64,000 nt of DNA from JARIHC01 sp035692985 (GCA_035692985.1 DASSHG010000009.1:212747-276746); one strand, 5' to 3'. Positions 43,168-51,367 are shown, counted from the first letter of the stretch. Made by a program: numbers and translations. The notes: generated from the letters alone by a model not told the origin.

Positions 43168-43782
43168 ATGGCTAAAGAAACAGAAAAGTACTTTGACGAC
43201 CAGTTCGACGACGAAGAGGTGCTGTTTGTCTTCCGCAAACACCCCGTCGTTATGCGCCGCGGGCTGGTACTTGGCCTGCTGGGCCCGCTGATAGGAGTTT
43301 TGCCGGCGGCCATCGACCCTAATCTGGGGTTCAATGTGTTTTTCGGCGGCCTGATTGGCGGTATTGTCCTTGGCCTGCTGATCTTCGCGCCGAGCTGGAT
43401 CGGCTGGCATTTCAGTATATTTATTGTCACCGACCAGCGGTTTATTCAGATTACCCAGAAAGGGCTTTTCCACCGTGCCGTAGCCGACCTGTCGCTGCAC
43501 CAGATCCAGTCAGTTAATTACGAGGTGGCCGGACTGCAGGAAACACTGCTCGGATTTGGTACAATACATATGCGGACATATGTGGGGGACCTAACGGTTC
43601 ACAACGTGGGCCGTCCGGCTAAAATCCAGAAAAGAATTGTGGGCATTTTGCGCGATCAGGGCATAACCACCACGCCGTACCCGGCCCAAGGCGCGGCCAA
43701 AGAAGCCGCTGAAGCCGAGCAAGAACCAACCGAAGATAATGAAGAAACCGACGAAGATATCGCAGAAATTGAAGAAGCCTAA
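43168..43782 (+). CDS. Membrane protein with bacterial PH domain
   Basis: 204 residues. Two or three membrane spans (~32-48, ~54-85), then a bPH_2-type domain (~90-160; WHFSIFIVTDQRFIQITQKGLFHRAV, LSLHQIQSVNYE, GFGTIHMRTYVG), and an acidic C-terminal tail. TACAAT (43156-43161) is 6 nt before the ATG. The last 44 nt overlap the next gene in another frame, so the Glu-rich tail and a Lys-rich N-terminus share DNA. Confidence 0.82.
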   Translation: MAKETEKYFDDQFDDEEVLFVFRKHPVVMRRGLVLGLLGPLIGVLPAAIDPNLGFNVFFGGLIGGIVLGLLIFAPSWIGWHFSIFIVTDQRFIQITQKGLFHRAVADLSLHQIQSVNYEVAGLQETLLGFGTIHMRTYVGDLTVHNVGRPAKIQKRIVGILRDQGITTTPYPAQGAAKEAAEAEQEPTEDNEETDEDIAEIEEA

Positions 43783-44827
43783 ACTGCCGTTTAAGCTTAA
43801 GCGTGGCAAACGCCCCGAAGAGAAAGTGACGGCGGCGCTGAAAGACGTACCGCGGATTACCAGCGACACTGTCGAGGAACACCGCGAAGAAGTGCTGTCC
43901 AGCGCCCGCAAATACATCTATCCGTTGCAGCATTCCAAGCATAGCGTGGTGCGGATTTCTATCGCGTTGCTGGTAACAGTTGTCGTGGTCTTTTTTGTCG
44001 CCTGCGGCCTGGCGCTGTATAAGTTCCAATCGACCAACGGTTTCATATACGGTGTTACCAAGGTCGTGCCATTCCCCGCGGCTAAAGCCGGCAGTCACTG
44101 GGTGAGTTACGAATCGTACCTGTTCGAGCTGCGGCGCAACATGCACTATTACCACACCCAGCAGCACGCCAACTTTTCTACGGCTGGCGGTGAAAAGCAG
44201 CTGGAGCGACTCAAGCAGCAGGCCATGGACGCGGCTATCCAGAATGCCTATGTAAACCAGTTAGCCAAGCAGCACGGCGTAACGGTGAGCGGCGGGGCAG
44301 TAAATGATGAAATCGCTTTGTTGCGCGCTCAGAACCGGCTAGGTAACAGCGACCGCGTCCTGCAAGAGGTGCTGAGCGAATTTTGGGGATGGAGCGAGAA
44401 CGATTTCAAGCGCGAACTGCATCAGCAGCTGTTGCAGCAGGCCGTCGTCGCTAAATTGGATACCAGCGCCAACCAGCGCGCCCAAGCGGCCCTGAACCAG
44501 TTGGAACAGGGCGCTGACTTCGCGAAGTTAGCTGCTCAGGTTTCCGACGATACCGCCACTCGCGCGGCCGGCGGCCAGTACGCGGCGCCAATCACAGCCA
44601 ACGACCGCAGCCTGCCGCCGGCCTTAACCGTCCAGCTGGCCAAACTCAAGCCGGGCCAGGTCTCAGGCATAATCAACACCGGTTACACCCTGGAAATTGT
44701 CAAAGTCGCGAACAATAATAACGGCACCATCCAAGCCGCCCATATCCAATTCCGTTTCAAGCCCATCACCGACTATACCAAAGCGTTGCGGCAGCGGGAG
44801 CCGGTCCATAAATACATCAAAGTATAA
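43739..44827 (+). CDS. Membrane-anchored parvulin-type peptidyl-prolyl isomerase
   Basis: 362 residues. Very basic cytoplasmic N-terminus, one span (~77-100), then a SurA/PrsA-like chaperone region and a parvulin domain (~245-335; AALNQLEQGADFAKLAAQVSDD, GGQYAAPI, LKPGQVSGIINTGYTLEIVKV). Assists folding of exported proteins. Overlaps the PH-domain gene by 44 nt; ATG 43739 is supported by the basic pre-membrane segment, though a later start cannot be excluded. Confidence 0.85.
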   Translation: MKKPTKISQKLKKPKLPFKLKRGKRPEEKVTAALKDVPRITSDTVEEHREEVLSSARKYIYPLQHSKHSVVRISIALLVTVVVVFFVACGLALYKFQSTNGFIYGVTKVVPFPAAKAGSHWVSYESYLFELRRNMHYYHTQQHANFSTAGGEKQLERLKQQAMDAAIQNAYVNQLAKQHGVTVSGGAVNDEIALLRAQNRLGNSDRVLQEVLSEFWGWSENDFKRELHQQLLQQAVVAKLDTSANQRAQAALNQLEQGADFAKLAAQVSDDTATRAAGGQYAAPITANDRSLPPALTVQLAKLKPGQVSGIINTGYTLEIVKVANNNNGTIQAAHIQFRFKPITDYTKALRQREPVHKYIKV

Positions 44828-44870
44828 AATTTTACTGCCTGCTTAGCCGCCGCACCTCTAGTCTAGGGTT

Positions 44871-45098
44871 ATGCTGCCAGACGAACCAAACGAGGAAGAA
44901 GAATTAGAAGCCTTGCCGGAAGACGGAGAGACTCCGTTCCGGCCTACGCCAGCCCGCGGCGATGACACCTATCCCAGCACCGACGCCGAACAAGACCAGA
45001 CCGAGCTTTATCAGCAGGGGATCGATGTCCAAGAGCCCAACGCCGGCAACACCGTGGAGGGCTACGATCCAACCAAAGACCACCGCCTTAGGGGGTAA
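44871..45098 (+). CDS. Small acidic protein, unknown
   Basis: 75 residues, extremely acidic and probably disordered (LPDEPNEEEELEALPEDGE). TAGTCT (44859-44864) lies 6 nt before the ATG. Its stop overlaps the convergent G1-peptidase gene by 11 bp. No recognised family. Confidence 0.55.
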   Translation: MLPDEPNEEEELEALPEDGETPFRPTPARGDDTYPSTDAEQDQTELYQQGIDVQEPNAGNTVEGYDPTKDHRLRG

Positions 45099-46131
45099 CG
45101 GTGAAGGAGTTGCCACCGCTGATCGTTGACGGTACGGCAATGTAAGTACCGGAGTTGTTGACCATGATGACCGGCTGGGCGGTGCTGCTATTCAGATTGA
45201 CGGTAGCGCCGTTAGCCACGGCCGAAGCGCTCGTGAAAACCGCCTCGTTAAAGCTATCGAATGGCACTAGGCTGCCACCGGCGTAGCTGGGATCCTCTTC
45301 TATCCATTCCGCCGAAGACAAGGACGAGCCGTAGGAAACGGTTTTCGTGAAAGATCCGCCGGTCGTATTATCGGTTATGCTGATACTCCACACCGAACTG
45401 CCGATTTCGCTAACTGAGGCTGACATGCTGTCGCCCGCCGTAACTGTCATGCTGGTAATGTTGATTGAGGCAGCCGGCAGCATCTCATAGAATGCCGAAG
45501 TGGTCCGGTTGCCGCTGGCCGAGATAATATTTTGGGTGCCGACCTGGATGAGGTCGCCGGAAGTCACGCCACCGATACCAATCCACGTCGAATCAGCGCT
45601 GGTTGATGCGCCATTGCCGGCCGCGTTAGTAGCAGTCCACGAACCAGAAACGGATGTAAAGGCTGCATTTGTAGCCAGATAGCCGGACCAGTTAAGTGAT
45701 GTATAGCCGGTGGTAACCTGGCTGCTGCCGCTTGGCGCTGCCGGCGACGTCGGCGTCAGGCCGCTGACCTTAGCCGTAGGCGCCGGCTTAACGACCGGCT
45801 CAACTTTGGTTGAACCACTTGTCGCCGGCGGAGTCCTCACTGGCGGTGCCGCAGTGCTGGCTGGCGGAGCCGCAGCCGGCTCGGGCTTAGCCGCTACCGG
45901 CTTGGTGACTTTGTGAGTAGATGCCTGGTGAGTAGTGCTTTTCTTGTGCGAAACACCCGTAGAATGAGATTGGGCAGGGGATCCGGTAAACTGCAGGCTC
46001 ACCACAAAGGTCAGCACAACAAAAACAAATGCCGCTGGCTCCGCCATCCTTAGCGCCCGCGGAGGTATAGACTTTATCCGGAATCTGGTTCGAACTTTTT
46101 TGATTAGATCTTTTTGTTTTTGTAGGCTCAT
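45088..46131 (-). CDS. Membrane-anchored G1-family (eqolisin-like) peptidase
   Basis: 347 residues. Cytoplasmic basic start, membrane span (~30-50), a Pro/Ala/Thr-rich spacer (~55-140), then a beta-sandwich (~145-345) resembling scytalidoglutamic peptidase: LNWSGYLAT, STWIGIGGVTSGDLIQVGTQ (catalytic Gln region), AFYEMLPA, and SSAEWIEEDPSY with the catalytic Glu (~275). G1 enzymes are acid-active endopeptidases best known from fungi and some bacteria. It is at the cell surface by topology. Substrate unknown. Confidence 0.75.
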   Translation of the reverse strand: MSLQKQKDLIKKVRTRFRIKSIPPRALRMAEPAAFVFVVLTFVVSLQFTGSPAQSHSTGVSHKKSTTHQASTHKVTKPVAAKPEPAAAPPASTAAPPVRTPPATSGSTKVEPVVKPAPTAKVSGLTPTSPAAPSGSSQVTTGYTSLNWSGYLATNAAFTSVSGSWTATNAAGNGASTSADSTWIGIGGVTSGDLIQVGTQNIISASGNRTTSAFYEMLPAASINITSMTVTAGDSMSASVSEIGSSVWSISITDNTTGGSFTKTVSYGSSLSSAEWIEEDPSYAGGSLVPFDSFNEAVFTSASAVANGATVNLNSSTAQPVIMVNNSGTYIAVPSTISGGNSFTVTP

Positions 46132-46205
46132 TAAAACAAAGCCCTATAGTTACATAAAAATGCTACCACAAAATTACCACTTTGCCCACCGTCCAGACTA
46201 CTTAT

Positions 46206-46263
46206 CAAATAAAAAACCACCCTGATGGGCGGCATTTTCATTTTCTTTGGCGGGTCCGACCGG
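46206..46263 (-). pseudogene. Remnant duplicate of tRNA-Asp 3' end with its terminator
   Basis: Closely matches 46381-46433: terminator hairpin CCACCC/GGGCGG (46217-46232, followed on the minus strand by T6) and the tRNA 3' end (minus strand ...GGTCGGACCCGCCA). The T-loop, anticodon arm and 5' half cannot be found in the following ~120 bp. Confidence 0.55.
46207..46232 (-). terminator. Terminator copy A
   Basis: CCGCCC-ATCA-GGGTGG then TTTTTTATTTG on the minus strand. Confidence 0.65.
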
Positions 46264-46381
46264 ATAGCGGACTTCGTCCTTTTCCGCTACGGCGTGCTCG
46301 GAATAAATTCCTGCGCGCGTCCTCGCTCCACCGAACCGGCCGCTACGCGGTATCCGGTCCAACTCCCATCAGACCATAAGC

Positions 46382-46406
46382 AAATAAAAACCACCCTAAC
46401 GGGTGG
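46382..46406 (-). terminator. Terminator of tRNA-Asp
   Basis: Minus strand CCACCC-GTTA-GGGTGG followed by TTTTTATTTG, 11 bp after the CCA end of tRNA-Asp. Confidence 0.75.
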
Positions 46407-46417
46407 CATTCATTTGC

Positions 46418-46494
46418 TGGCGGGCCCGACCGGATTCGAACCGGCGATCTCCTCCGTGACAGGGAGGCGTGATAGGCCTCTTCACTACGAGCCC
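46418..46494 (-). tRNA. tRNA-Asp (anticodon GTC)
   Basis: Acceptor GGGCTCG/CGGGCCC (one G-U), anticodon stem CCTCC/GGAGG around loop CTGTCAC, T arm GCCGG-TTCGAAT-CCGGT, discriminator G and encoded CCA (46418-46420 on the opposite strand). Followed by its own terminator. Confidence 0.93.
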
Positions 46495-46570
46495 GCATCA
46501 CCAATCGTGATGAATGACAGGGGTAATAGTATCACACAACCGATTATTAGACAAAATGATGTTAACGTGA

Positions 46571-46576
46571 TATACT
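46571..46576 (+). promoter_or_regulatory. -10 element (TATACT) of the gene at 46603
   Basis: TATACT at 46571-46576; predicted start about 46583, leaving a 20-nt leader with the Shine-Dalgarno GAGGCAGGGG, one of the leadered genes in this window. Confidence 0.5.
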
Positions 46577-46602
46577 AATCCTAACTAAACGAGGCAGGGG
46601 TT

Positions 46603-47781
46603 TTGCATAACCAAGTATTCAGCACGGATTTTGTGAACACTTATCGGGCATGGGACAAACTGGAACGACGGCCTGGTGATGACGACGGCATCGTCGATTT
46701 CGACGTGGTTCCGGATTATGATAATCCGCTGAGTTTTGATAGCCGGAAACAAGTGGCAGGGGCAATAGAGGAATTGTTGGACCGGGCGCCTCACACCGGT
46801 GATTACGCGGAATTCTCGGCTGCTAAACTGCAAGCCTCGCGGATGCACCTACATTTGCTAGACCGCCGCAAAGTACCCTTGCGCAAACATGCCCAGACAG
46901 CTATGGGCGTGACACCCGAAAAGGTAGATGAAGAGGTGATTGATGATTACCGCGCTCGCCTGGATGACCAATTAAAAGAACACGGCATGCGTTTTGACCG
47001 GGAGTATGAGGACGCCCTGGTGGTCCGCGAGGAACCGGTAGAATTGGCCAAGCGGTTGGTCGGGCTGACCAAGACAGCCAAAGCCGTGACCAGCCCGTTC
47101 ATACCGGATAACGCCGCGCCTGCTATACGTCCAAAACTTGTCAGTAAAGATGAGGAGTGGGTGGGCGCGGCCGGCACGGACGCACACGGTAATCTTTATG
47201 TAAAAATCAATTTGCATCCGCGCCACAAACACACCATCGCGCGGCTGGCGGCTATCGTCGTCCATGAGATGCAGGGGCACATCGCCCAGTTCAGTCTGTG
47301 GCAAGGCAAGATCCGGGCCGCTGAAATGGATCCGGCCATGGGCATAACCACGATGCATACCCCGGAAAATACCCAGGCCGAGTTCAATGCCCAGGCCATC
47401 GAGCAGATAGGCTTGTTGGCGCTGGCCGCGGCCGATCCCGAAGAAGGCTGGAAATATGAGTTCCAGGCCGGCTACAATGATTTATTCGCTATGGTTTCCC
47501 ACAATGCCCACCTCAAGCTTAACTCCGCTTATCCCGAAAGCGTCGTTGCCAGCTACGCCGCCGATCGTCTACCGTTTACTTCGCGCGAAAATATAGAGAA
47601 GAGCGTCTTGTCCGGCCGCGAAGATCCGATGTTGCGGGGCTACCTGGCCTGTTACGAACCGGCTATGGCCGCCGCCCGGCTGCTGCTGGCACAGCCCGTC
47701 AAGAAACAGAAAGCCGTACTCCACGAAACTTTCAGTCAACCGATGACTTTGCCGCAGATAGAAGCCCTGATAACCGGATAA
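46603..47781 (+). CDS. Putative HExxxH metallopeptidase (DUF1704/MATCAP-like)
   Basis: 392 residues from TTG 46603, which follows GAGGCAGGGG by a few bases; no in-frame ATG exists until well inside. The motif AAIVVHEMQGHIAQF (His221-Glu222-x3-His226) is an HExxxH zinc site as in the DUF1704 tyrosine carboxypeptidase-like family, followed by NTQAEFNAQAIEQIGLLAL, which could give the third ligand. No signal peptide, so cytoplasmic. The family match is tentative. Confidence 0.65.
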   Translation: MHNQVFSTDFVNTYRAWDKLERRPGDDDGIVDFDVVPDYDNPLSFDSRKQVAGAIEELLDRAPHTGDYAEFSAAKLQASRMHLHLLDRRKVPLRKHAQTAMGVTPEKVDEEVIDDYRARLDDQLKEHGMRFDREYEDALVVREEPVELAKRLVGLTKTAKAVTSPFIPDNAAPAIRPKLVSKDEEWVGAAGTDAHGNLYVKINLHPRHKHTIARLAAIVVHEMQGHIAQFSLWQGKIRAAEMDPAMGITTMHTPENTQAEFNAQAIEQIGLLALAAADPEEGWKYEFQAGYNDLFAMVSHNAHLKLNSAYPESVVASYAADRLPFTSRENIEKSVLSGREDPMLRGYLACYEPAMAAARLLLAQPVKKQKAVLHETFSQPMTLPQIEALITG

Positions 47782-47825
47782 AACTTGCTATAATACGGAT
47801 TGATTCCGCCGCAGTCGCGGCTCAC

Positions 47826-47901
47826 GCCACCTTAGCTCAGTTGGTAGAGCGGCACATTCGTAACGTGCAGGTCAGCGGTTCGATCCCGCTAGGTGGCTCC
47901 A
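47826..47901 (+). tRNA. tRNA-Thr (anticodon CGT)
   Basis: Acceptor GCCACCT/AGGTGGC, D stem GCTC/GAGC, anticodon arm GCACA-TTCGTAA-CGTGC (innermost pair A-C), T arm AGCGG-TTCGATC-CCGCT, encoded CCA. Confidence 0.95.
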
Positions 47902-47916
47902 CGCCGGAATACGCTA

Positions 47917-47990
47917 GCGAGTATAGTTTAGTGGCAGAATGCGACCTTCCCAAGGTCGAGATGAGGGTTCGATTCCCTCTACTCGCACCA
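47917..47990 (+). tRNA. tRNA-Gly (anticodon CCC)
   Basis: Acceptor GCGAGTA/TACTCGC, anticodon arm CGACC-TTCCCAA-GGTCG, T loop TTCGATT, encoded CCA. 15 bp after tRNA-Thr. Confidence 0.95.
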
Positions 47991-48019
47991 CGAAAAGTGA
48001 TACAATAATTAACAATTAT

Positions 48020-48376
48020 ATGGCCGAACCCAAACAGTATTTTCATGATCATTTAGTCCTGTTGCTGCTTAGCATCAACGCCTTTTTAGCGGTTGCCGGC
48101 AGCATTTTTATCTTGGTTCGCTTAAATGCCAGCCATGGCACCAGTTACATCGTCCAATATCGCCCCAGCCTCGGGGCCGATGCATTCCAGACCGGCAGCC
48201 TGCTGGACCTGTTTAGCTTCATTGCTTTTGCTGTCATTATCATGGCCATTCATGCCGTGCTCAGCCACCGGGTTTATCCGGTCCACCGCCAACTGGCTCT
48301 TACTATCCTGAGCCTTGGTCTTTTGCTGCTTACTCTTATGGCGATTGTCGGTAACGCTTTGCTGACCTTGCGCTAG
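48020..48376 (+). CDS. Small membrane protein, three spans
   Basis: 118 residues from ATG 48020; the longer open frame runs through tRNA-Gly and is rejected. Three hydrophobic segments (~12-36, ~58-80, ~90-115). No recognised family. TACAAT (48001-48006) precedes it. Five bp before the glycosyltransferase gene, so probably co-transcribed and possibly its partner. Confidence 0.7.
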   Translation: MAEPKQYFHDHLVLLLLSINAFLAVAGSIFILVRLNASHGTSYIVQYRPSLGADAFQTGSLLDLFSFIAFAVIIMAIHAVLSHRVYPVHRQLALTILSLGLLLLTLMAIVGNALLTLR

Positions 48377-48381
48377 TAGCC

Positions 48382-50052
48382 ATGACCGACCTAGAGATTC
48401 CCTACGAAAAAGACCGCCGCGGCCACTACCGCTTCTTTGAAATCCTGCCCGGTGCTCTCAGCTACTTACTACTGCTGGCACCCATCCTCCTAAGCATTTT
48501 TGATGTCACTTTAGCGGTATTTTTTATCCTGGCCTATCTGTTAATCTTCTTTGTGCGTTCGCTGGCATACTCTACGCGGGCTATAGTCGGATACTTCACC
48601 ATGCGCCAGCAGATGAAGTTGGATTGGAACGGCCTGGTGGCCGATGTCGAGGCCGGCCAGCATATTGGCAAGGCTTTTAAACGCCCTAAATGGCACACCA
48701 AAGCCCTGGAACGGCTGGCGGAACGGCCGGACCGCACCAAACCCAGCCAACTGCTGCACGCTGTTATCATTGCCACGGTCAATGAAAGCCGGGAAGTACT
48801 GGAGCCAACCATCCAAGCCGTCGCCAACGCCGATTATGACAGCCGGCAAATCATCTTAGTTCTGGCCTATGAGGCCCGGGCCGGCCAGGAATCAGAAGAC
48901 CGGGTCCATGAACTGTTAGCACTATATAAAGATAAGTTCCGCCATGCTATGGCTGTCAAACACCCTGCCAATATCCCCGGCGAGGTAATCGGCAAGGGCG
49001 GCAACGTCACCAATGCCGGCCGCCAGCTGCAAAAATACCTGAAAAAGGAACAGATCGATCCGGCCCAGGTCGTCGTCACCACGCTTGACGCCGACAACCG
49101 TCCGGACAAGCGCTATTTCGCCGCCCTCAGCTATCTGTACTGCGTGGCGCCAGATCCCCTAAAAGCCTCCTACCAGCCGCTGCCGATGTTCACCAATAAC
49201 ATCTGGGACGCGCCGACGTTAATGCGCGTCATCGCTGTCGGCAACAACCTGTTCTACATCGTGGGTACCCAGCGGCCGCACCAATCACGCAACTTTTCGG
49301 CCCATGCCCAATCCATGCGGGCGCTTATCGACATGGATTTCTGGAGCGTTCGCACCGTGGTAGAGGACGGCCACCACTTTTGGCGCAGCTATTTCCATTT
49401 CGATGGCGATTACCGCGTCTACCCCTTGAGTATTCCGATCTACCAGGACGCCGTCCTGGCCGAGGGCTACCTGCGCACCATCAAGGCCCAGTTTTACCAG
49501 CTGCGCCGCTGGACCTACGGCGCCTCGGACATCGCCTACGTGGCCGACAAAGGCTTCTGGCACAAGAACAAAGCCAATAAGTTTGATGTTTTCGGCAAGT
49601 TCATGTATCTGTTGCAAAACCACGTTAACTGGGCCACCAGCGCCATCCTGGTGCTGGCCGCTTCTTTCATCCCGCCGCTGTTGCACCCGCACAGCCTGGC
49701 CGCCAACGAGCTGCCCCTGATAGCCAGCCGCGTCCAACGCCTCGGTTTGGCCGGTCTGCTGGTTATGATTTACGTTTCGCTGGTCACGCTGCCGCCGCGT
49801 CCGGCCCGCCACAAGCGCCACCGCTCGGTTTTGATGATTGCCCAATGGGTGCTTTTACCGGTAACCGGCATCGCTTTCGGCTGTTTGGCGGCCTTCAACT
49901 CGCAAACCCGCCTGATGTTTAAATGGTACCTCAGCAAGTTCGATGTAACCGAAAAAGCCACCGTCACGGCCAGCGGCCGCAAAGTCACAACCAAGGCCGA
50001 TCCCGGCAGAGCCAAAAAATCCAGACGCCGTCTACATCTGCGCCGCCATTAA
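48382..50052 (+). CDS. Processive family 2 glycosyltransferase, membrane-bound
   Basis: 556 residues. Two N-terminal spans (~20-65), GT-A domain with VIIATVNESREVLEPTIQAV, the Asp motif TTLDADNRPDKRY (~233-246), catalytic VVEDGHHFW, and QLRRWTYGA (~373-381), the QxxRW motif of processive enzymes such as cellulose and hyaluronan synthases; then spans at ~410-435, ~450-470 and ~485-505 and a basic tail. Likely makes or exports a surface polysaccharide. Its stop overlaps nrdR by 4 bp, convergently. Confidence 0.88.
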   Translation: MTDLEIPYEKDRRGHYRFFEILPGALSYLLLLAPILLSIFDVTLAVFFILAYLLIFFVRSLAYSTRAIVGYFTMRQQMKLDWNGLVADVEAGQHIGKAFKRPKWHTKALERLAERPDRTKPSQLLHAVIIATVNESREVLEPTIQAVANADYDSRQIILVLAYEARAGQESEDRVHELLALYKDKFRHAMAVKHPANIPGEVIGKGGNVTNAGRQLQKYLKKEQIDPAQVVVTTLDADNRPDKRYFAALSYLYCVAPDPLKASYQPLPMFTNNIWDAPTLMRVIAVGNNLFYIVGTQRPHQSRNFSAHAQSMRALIDMDFWSVRTVVEDGHHFWRSYFHFDGDYRVYPLSIPIYQDAVLAEGYLRTIKAQFYQLRRWTYGASDIAYVADKGFWHKNKANKFDVFGKFMYLLQNHVNWATSAILVLAASFIPPLLHPHSLAANELPLIASRVQRLGLAGLLVMIYVSLVTLPPRPARHKRHRSVLMIAQWVLLPVTGIAFGCLAAFNSQTRLMFKWYLSKFDVTEKATVTASGRKVTTKADPGRAKKSRRRLHLRRH

Positions 50053-50465
50053 TTATGTTTTGGGTGAAAGGCCGAGTAGTGGGTGCTGGCCGCTTTATCA
50101 AACCTGTTTAGAGCTACCTGGGCAGCATGCACGATCGCCTGACTCTCTATAACCCCATCAGTGACAGCCCCGGACAAGCGCTTAATAACAGTATCAGCCA
50201 GTCCGCCGGCATCAGCCACGGCGGTGGAGCGGTGCTCCAGGCTTTTATAGAGGCTCAACAGCAGCTTATCGCGCGAAAAGGGTGCGAGCTTGCCAGAAGG
50301 GCCCTGAACGGCCCAGGCGGCGTTGTAGGCAGCCGTCTCCTCGCTGGTAAAAACCGCGCCGCACTGGGGATTCCGGCATTGCCGCCGGCGCCACACCTGG
50401 TTGGCCCGCCGTTGGTGCCGCGAGTTAATTACGCGCGTCTGGCCGCCGCATTGTACACAAACCAT
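50049..50465 (-). CDS. nrdR: Transcriptional repressor NrdR
   Basis: 138 residues. Zinc ribbon (CVQCGG, then RRRQCRNPQCGAVFTSEE; the second pair is C-x4-C instead of C-x2-C) and ATP-cone (~50-130; KLAPFSRDKLLLSLYKSLEHR). In other bacteria it represses ribonucleotide reductase genes in response to (d)ATP. No nrd gene lies in the window and no NrdR box pair is obvious. Confidence 0.9.
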   Translation of the reverse strand: MVCVQCGGQTRVINSRHQRRANQVWRRRQCRNPQCGAVFTSEETAAYNAAWAVQGPSGKLAPFSRDKLLLSLYKSLEHRSTAVADAGGLADTVIKRLSGAVTDGVIESQAIVHAAQVALNRFDKAASTHYSAFHPKHN

Positions 50466-50528
50466 GTCAACATATTGTCATAACGCTATGGAAAATGCTA
50501 GTGGATAACTTGCGCGAAAATCGTGGAT

Positions 50529-50564
50529 AAAATCTAAAGCCCGGCCCATCGGAATGAGCCGGGC
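50529..50564 (-). terminator. Intrinsic terminator (minus strand)
   Basis: GCCCGGC/GCCGGGC, 7 bp with a 12-nt loop (50539-50564), followed on the minus strand by TTTAGATTTT. It ends the small gene upstream at 50591-50704. Confidence 0.8.
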
Positions 50565-50590
50565 AGATTGTGCGACCTTACAAAAGCCAA

Positions 50591-50704
50591 TTATTTGGCG
50601 GTTGTGGTAAAGGCGCGTTGTCGGCGGATACGTTTGTTCGGTTTGGAAGAAACGAGTTCTTCGTAAAACATTTCAAACGCATCTAAGGGACTGCGTCGTT
50701 TAAT
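50591..50704 (-). CDS. Small basic protein, probable AUU start
   Basis: 37 residues if started at ATT 50702-50704: KRRSPLDAFEMFYEELVSS then a basic KPNKRIRRQRAFTTTAK end. The frame has no ATG/GTG/TTG upstream before a TAG at 50735-50737. AAGGAAG lies 7 nt before the ATT, and TTGACC-17-TAGGCT lies further upstream; a terminator follows. An alternative is ATG 50671 (26 residues), with TTAGAT 9 nt upstream. No family recognised. The rest of 50466-50812 shows nothing else. Confidence 0.45.
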   Translation of the reverse strand: MKRRSPLDAFEMFYEELVSSKPNKRIRRQRAFTTTAK

Positions 50705-50812
50705 ACCAAAACTTCCTTGTTTAACCGAATAAGCCTATCAAAAAGATCAAGTCCGGTCAAGCCCTCTACGACCAACTATTTAATGAAGTAACAGAGATCA
50801 AGATGAAATTTG

Positions 50813-51253
50813 TTAAGTTTCAATTTCAATGCCCGCCGCATGGGCCTCTTGCAGGGCTGACTCCAGATACAGGGCTTGGTTTTGCTGATAATGCCCGGCC
50901 GACCTATTTTTCTTGACTCGCTCTTCTTGCTTAAGTGCCTTGCGCTCCCGCCGCAGCGAGATTGACGAGGCTCCCGCGCGCAGGCCGCCAGTAACTACGG
51001 CGGCCGTTGCCAAAGGATCAAGCAGCCACGCAGGACCTATGCTATCAGTAAAGTTACCGCCCACAGGTGTAATAGGGGTATGGTTGCCGGTAATGCGGGA
51101 AAAGATATCAAGTCCTATAGTTGCAGCTACGGCAGCCGCGCCAATACCAAAAGCAGTGCTTACTTTAATATCAGTGCCTGATTCCCTGATTTCTCGAGAA
51201 AGGGCATAATCAGGGGTGATAATCATTTGATCTTGATGGTCTTCAAGAGCCAT
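50813..51253 (-). CDS. Hypothetical membrane-associated protein
   Basis: 146 residues. Two moderately hydrophobic Ala/Gly-rich segments (~30-50 and ~72-92) and a charged C-terminal helix (RRERKALKQEERVKKNR). No recognised family. The preceding AT-rich region holds several possible -10 sequences close to the ATG. Confidence 0.55.
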   Translation of the reverse strand: MALEDHQDQMIITPDYALSREIRESGTDIKVSTAFGIGAAAVAATIGLDIFSRITGNHTPITPVGGNFTDSIGPAWLLDPLATAAVVTGGLRAGASSISLRRERKALKQEERVKKNRSAGHYQQNQALYLESALQEAHAAGIEIET

Positions 51254-51290
51254 AATGCTATATTAACATAAATAGTATAAAAATACAATA

Positions 51291-51367
51291 TGGTGGGCGA
51301 TAGAGGATTCGAACCTCTCACCTCCGCAACGTCAATGCGGCGCTCTAGCCAAATGAGCTAATCGCCC
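51291..51367 (-). tRNA. tRNA-Val (anticodon GAC)
   Basis: Minus strand acceptor GGGCGAT/ATCGCCC, anticodon arm CCGCA-TTGACGT-TGCGG, T arm GAGAGG-TTCGAATC-type, encoded CCA. Confidence 0.95.

Noticed and set aside
47939..48019. N-terminal extension of the small membrane protein at 48020
   Set aside because: Reads through tRNA-Gly.
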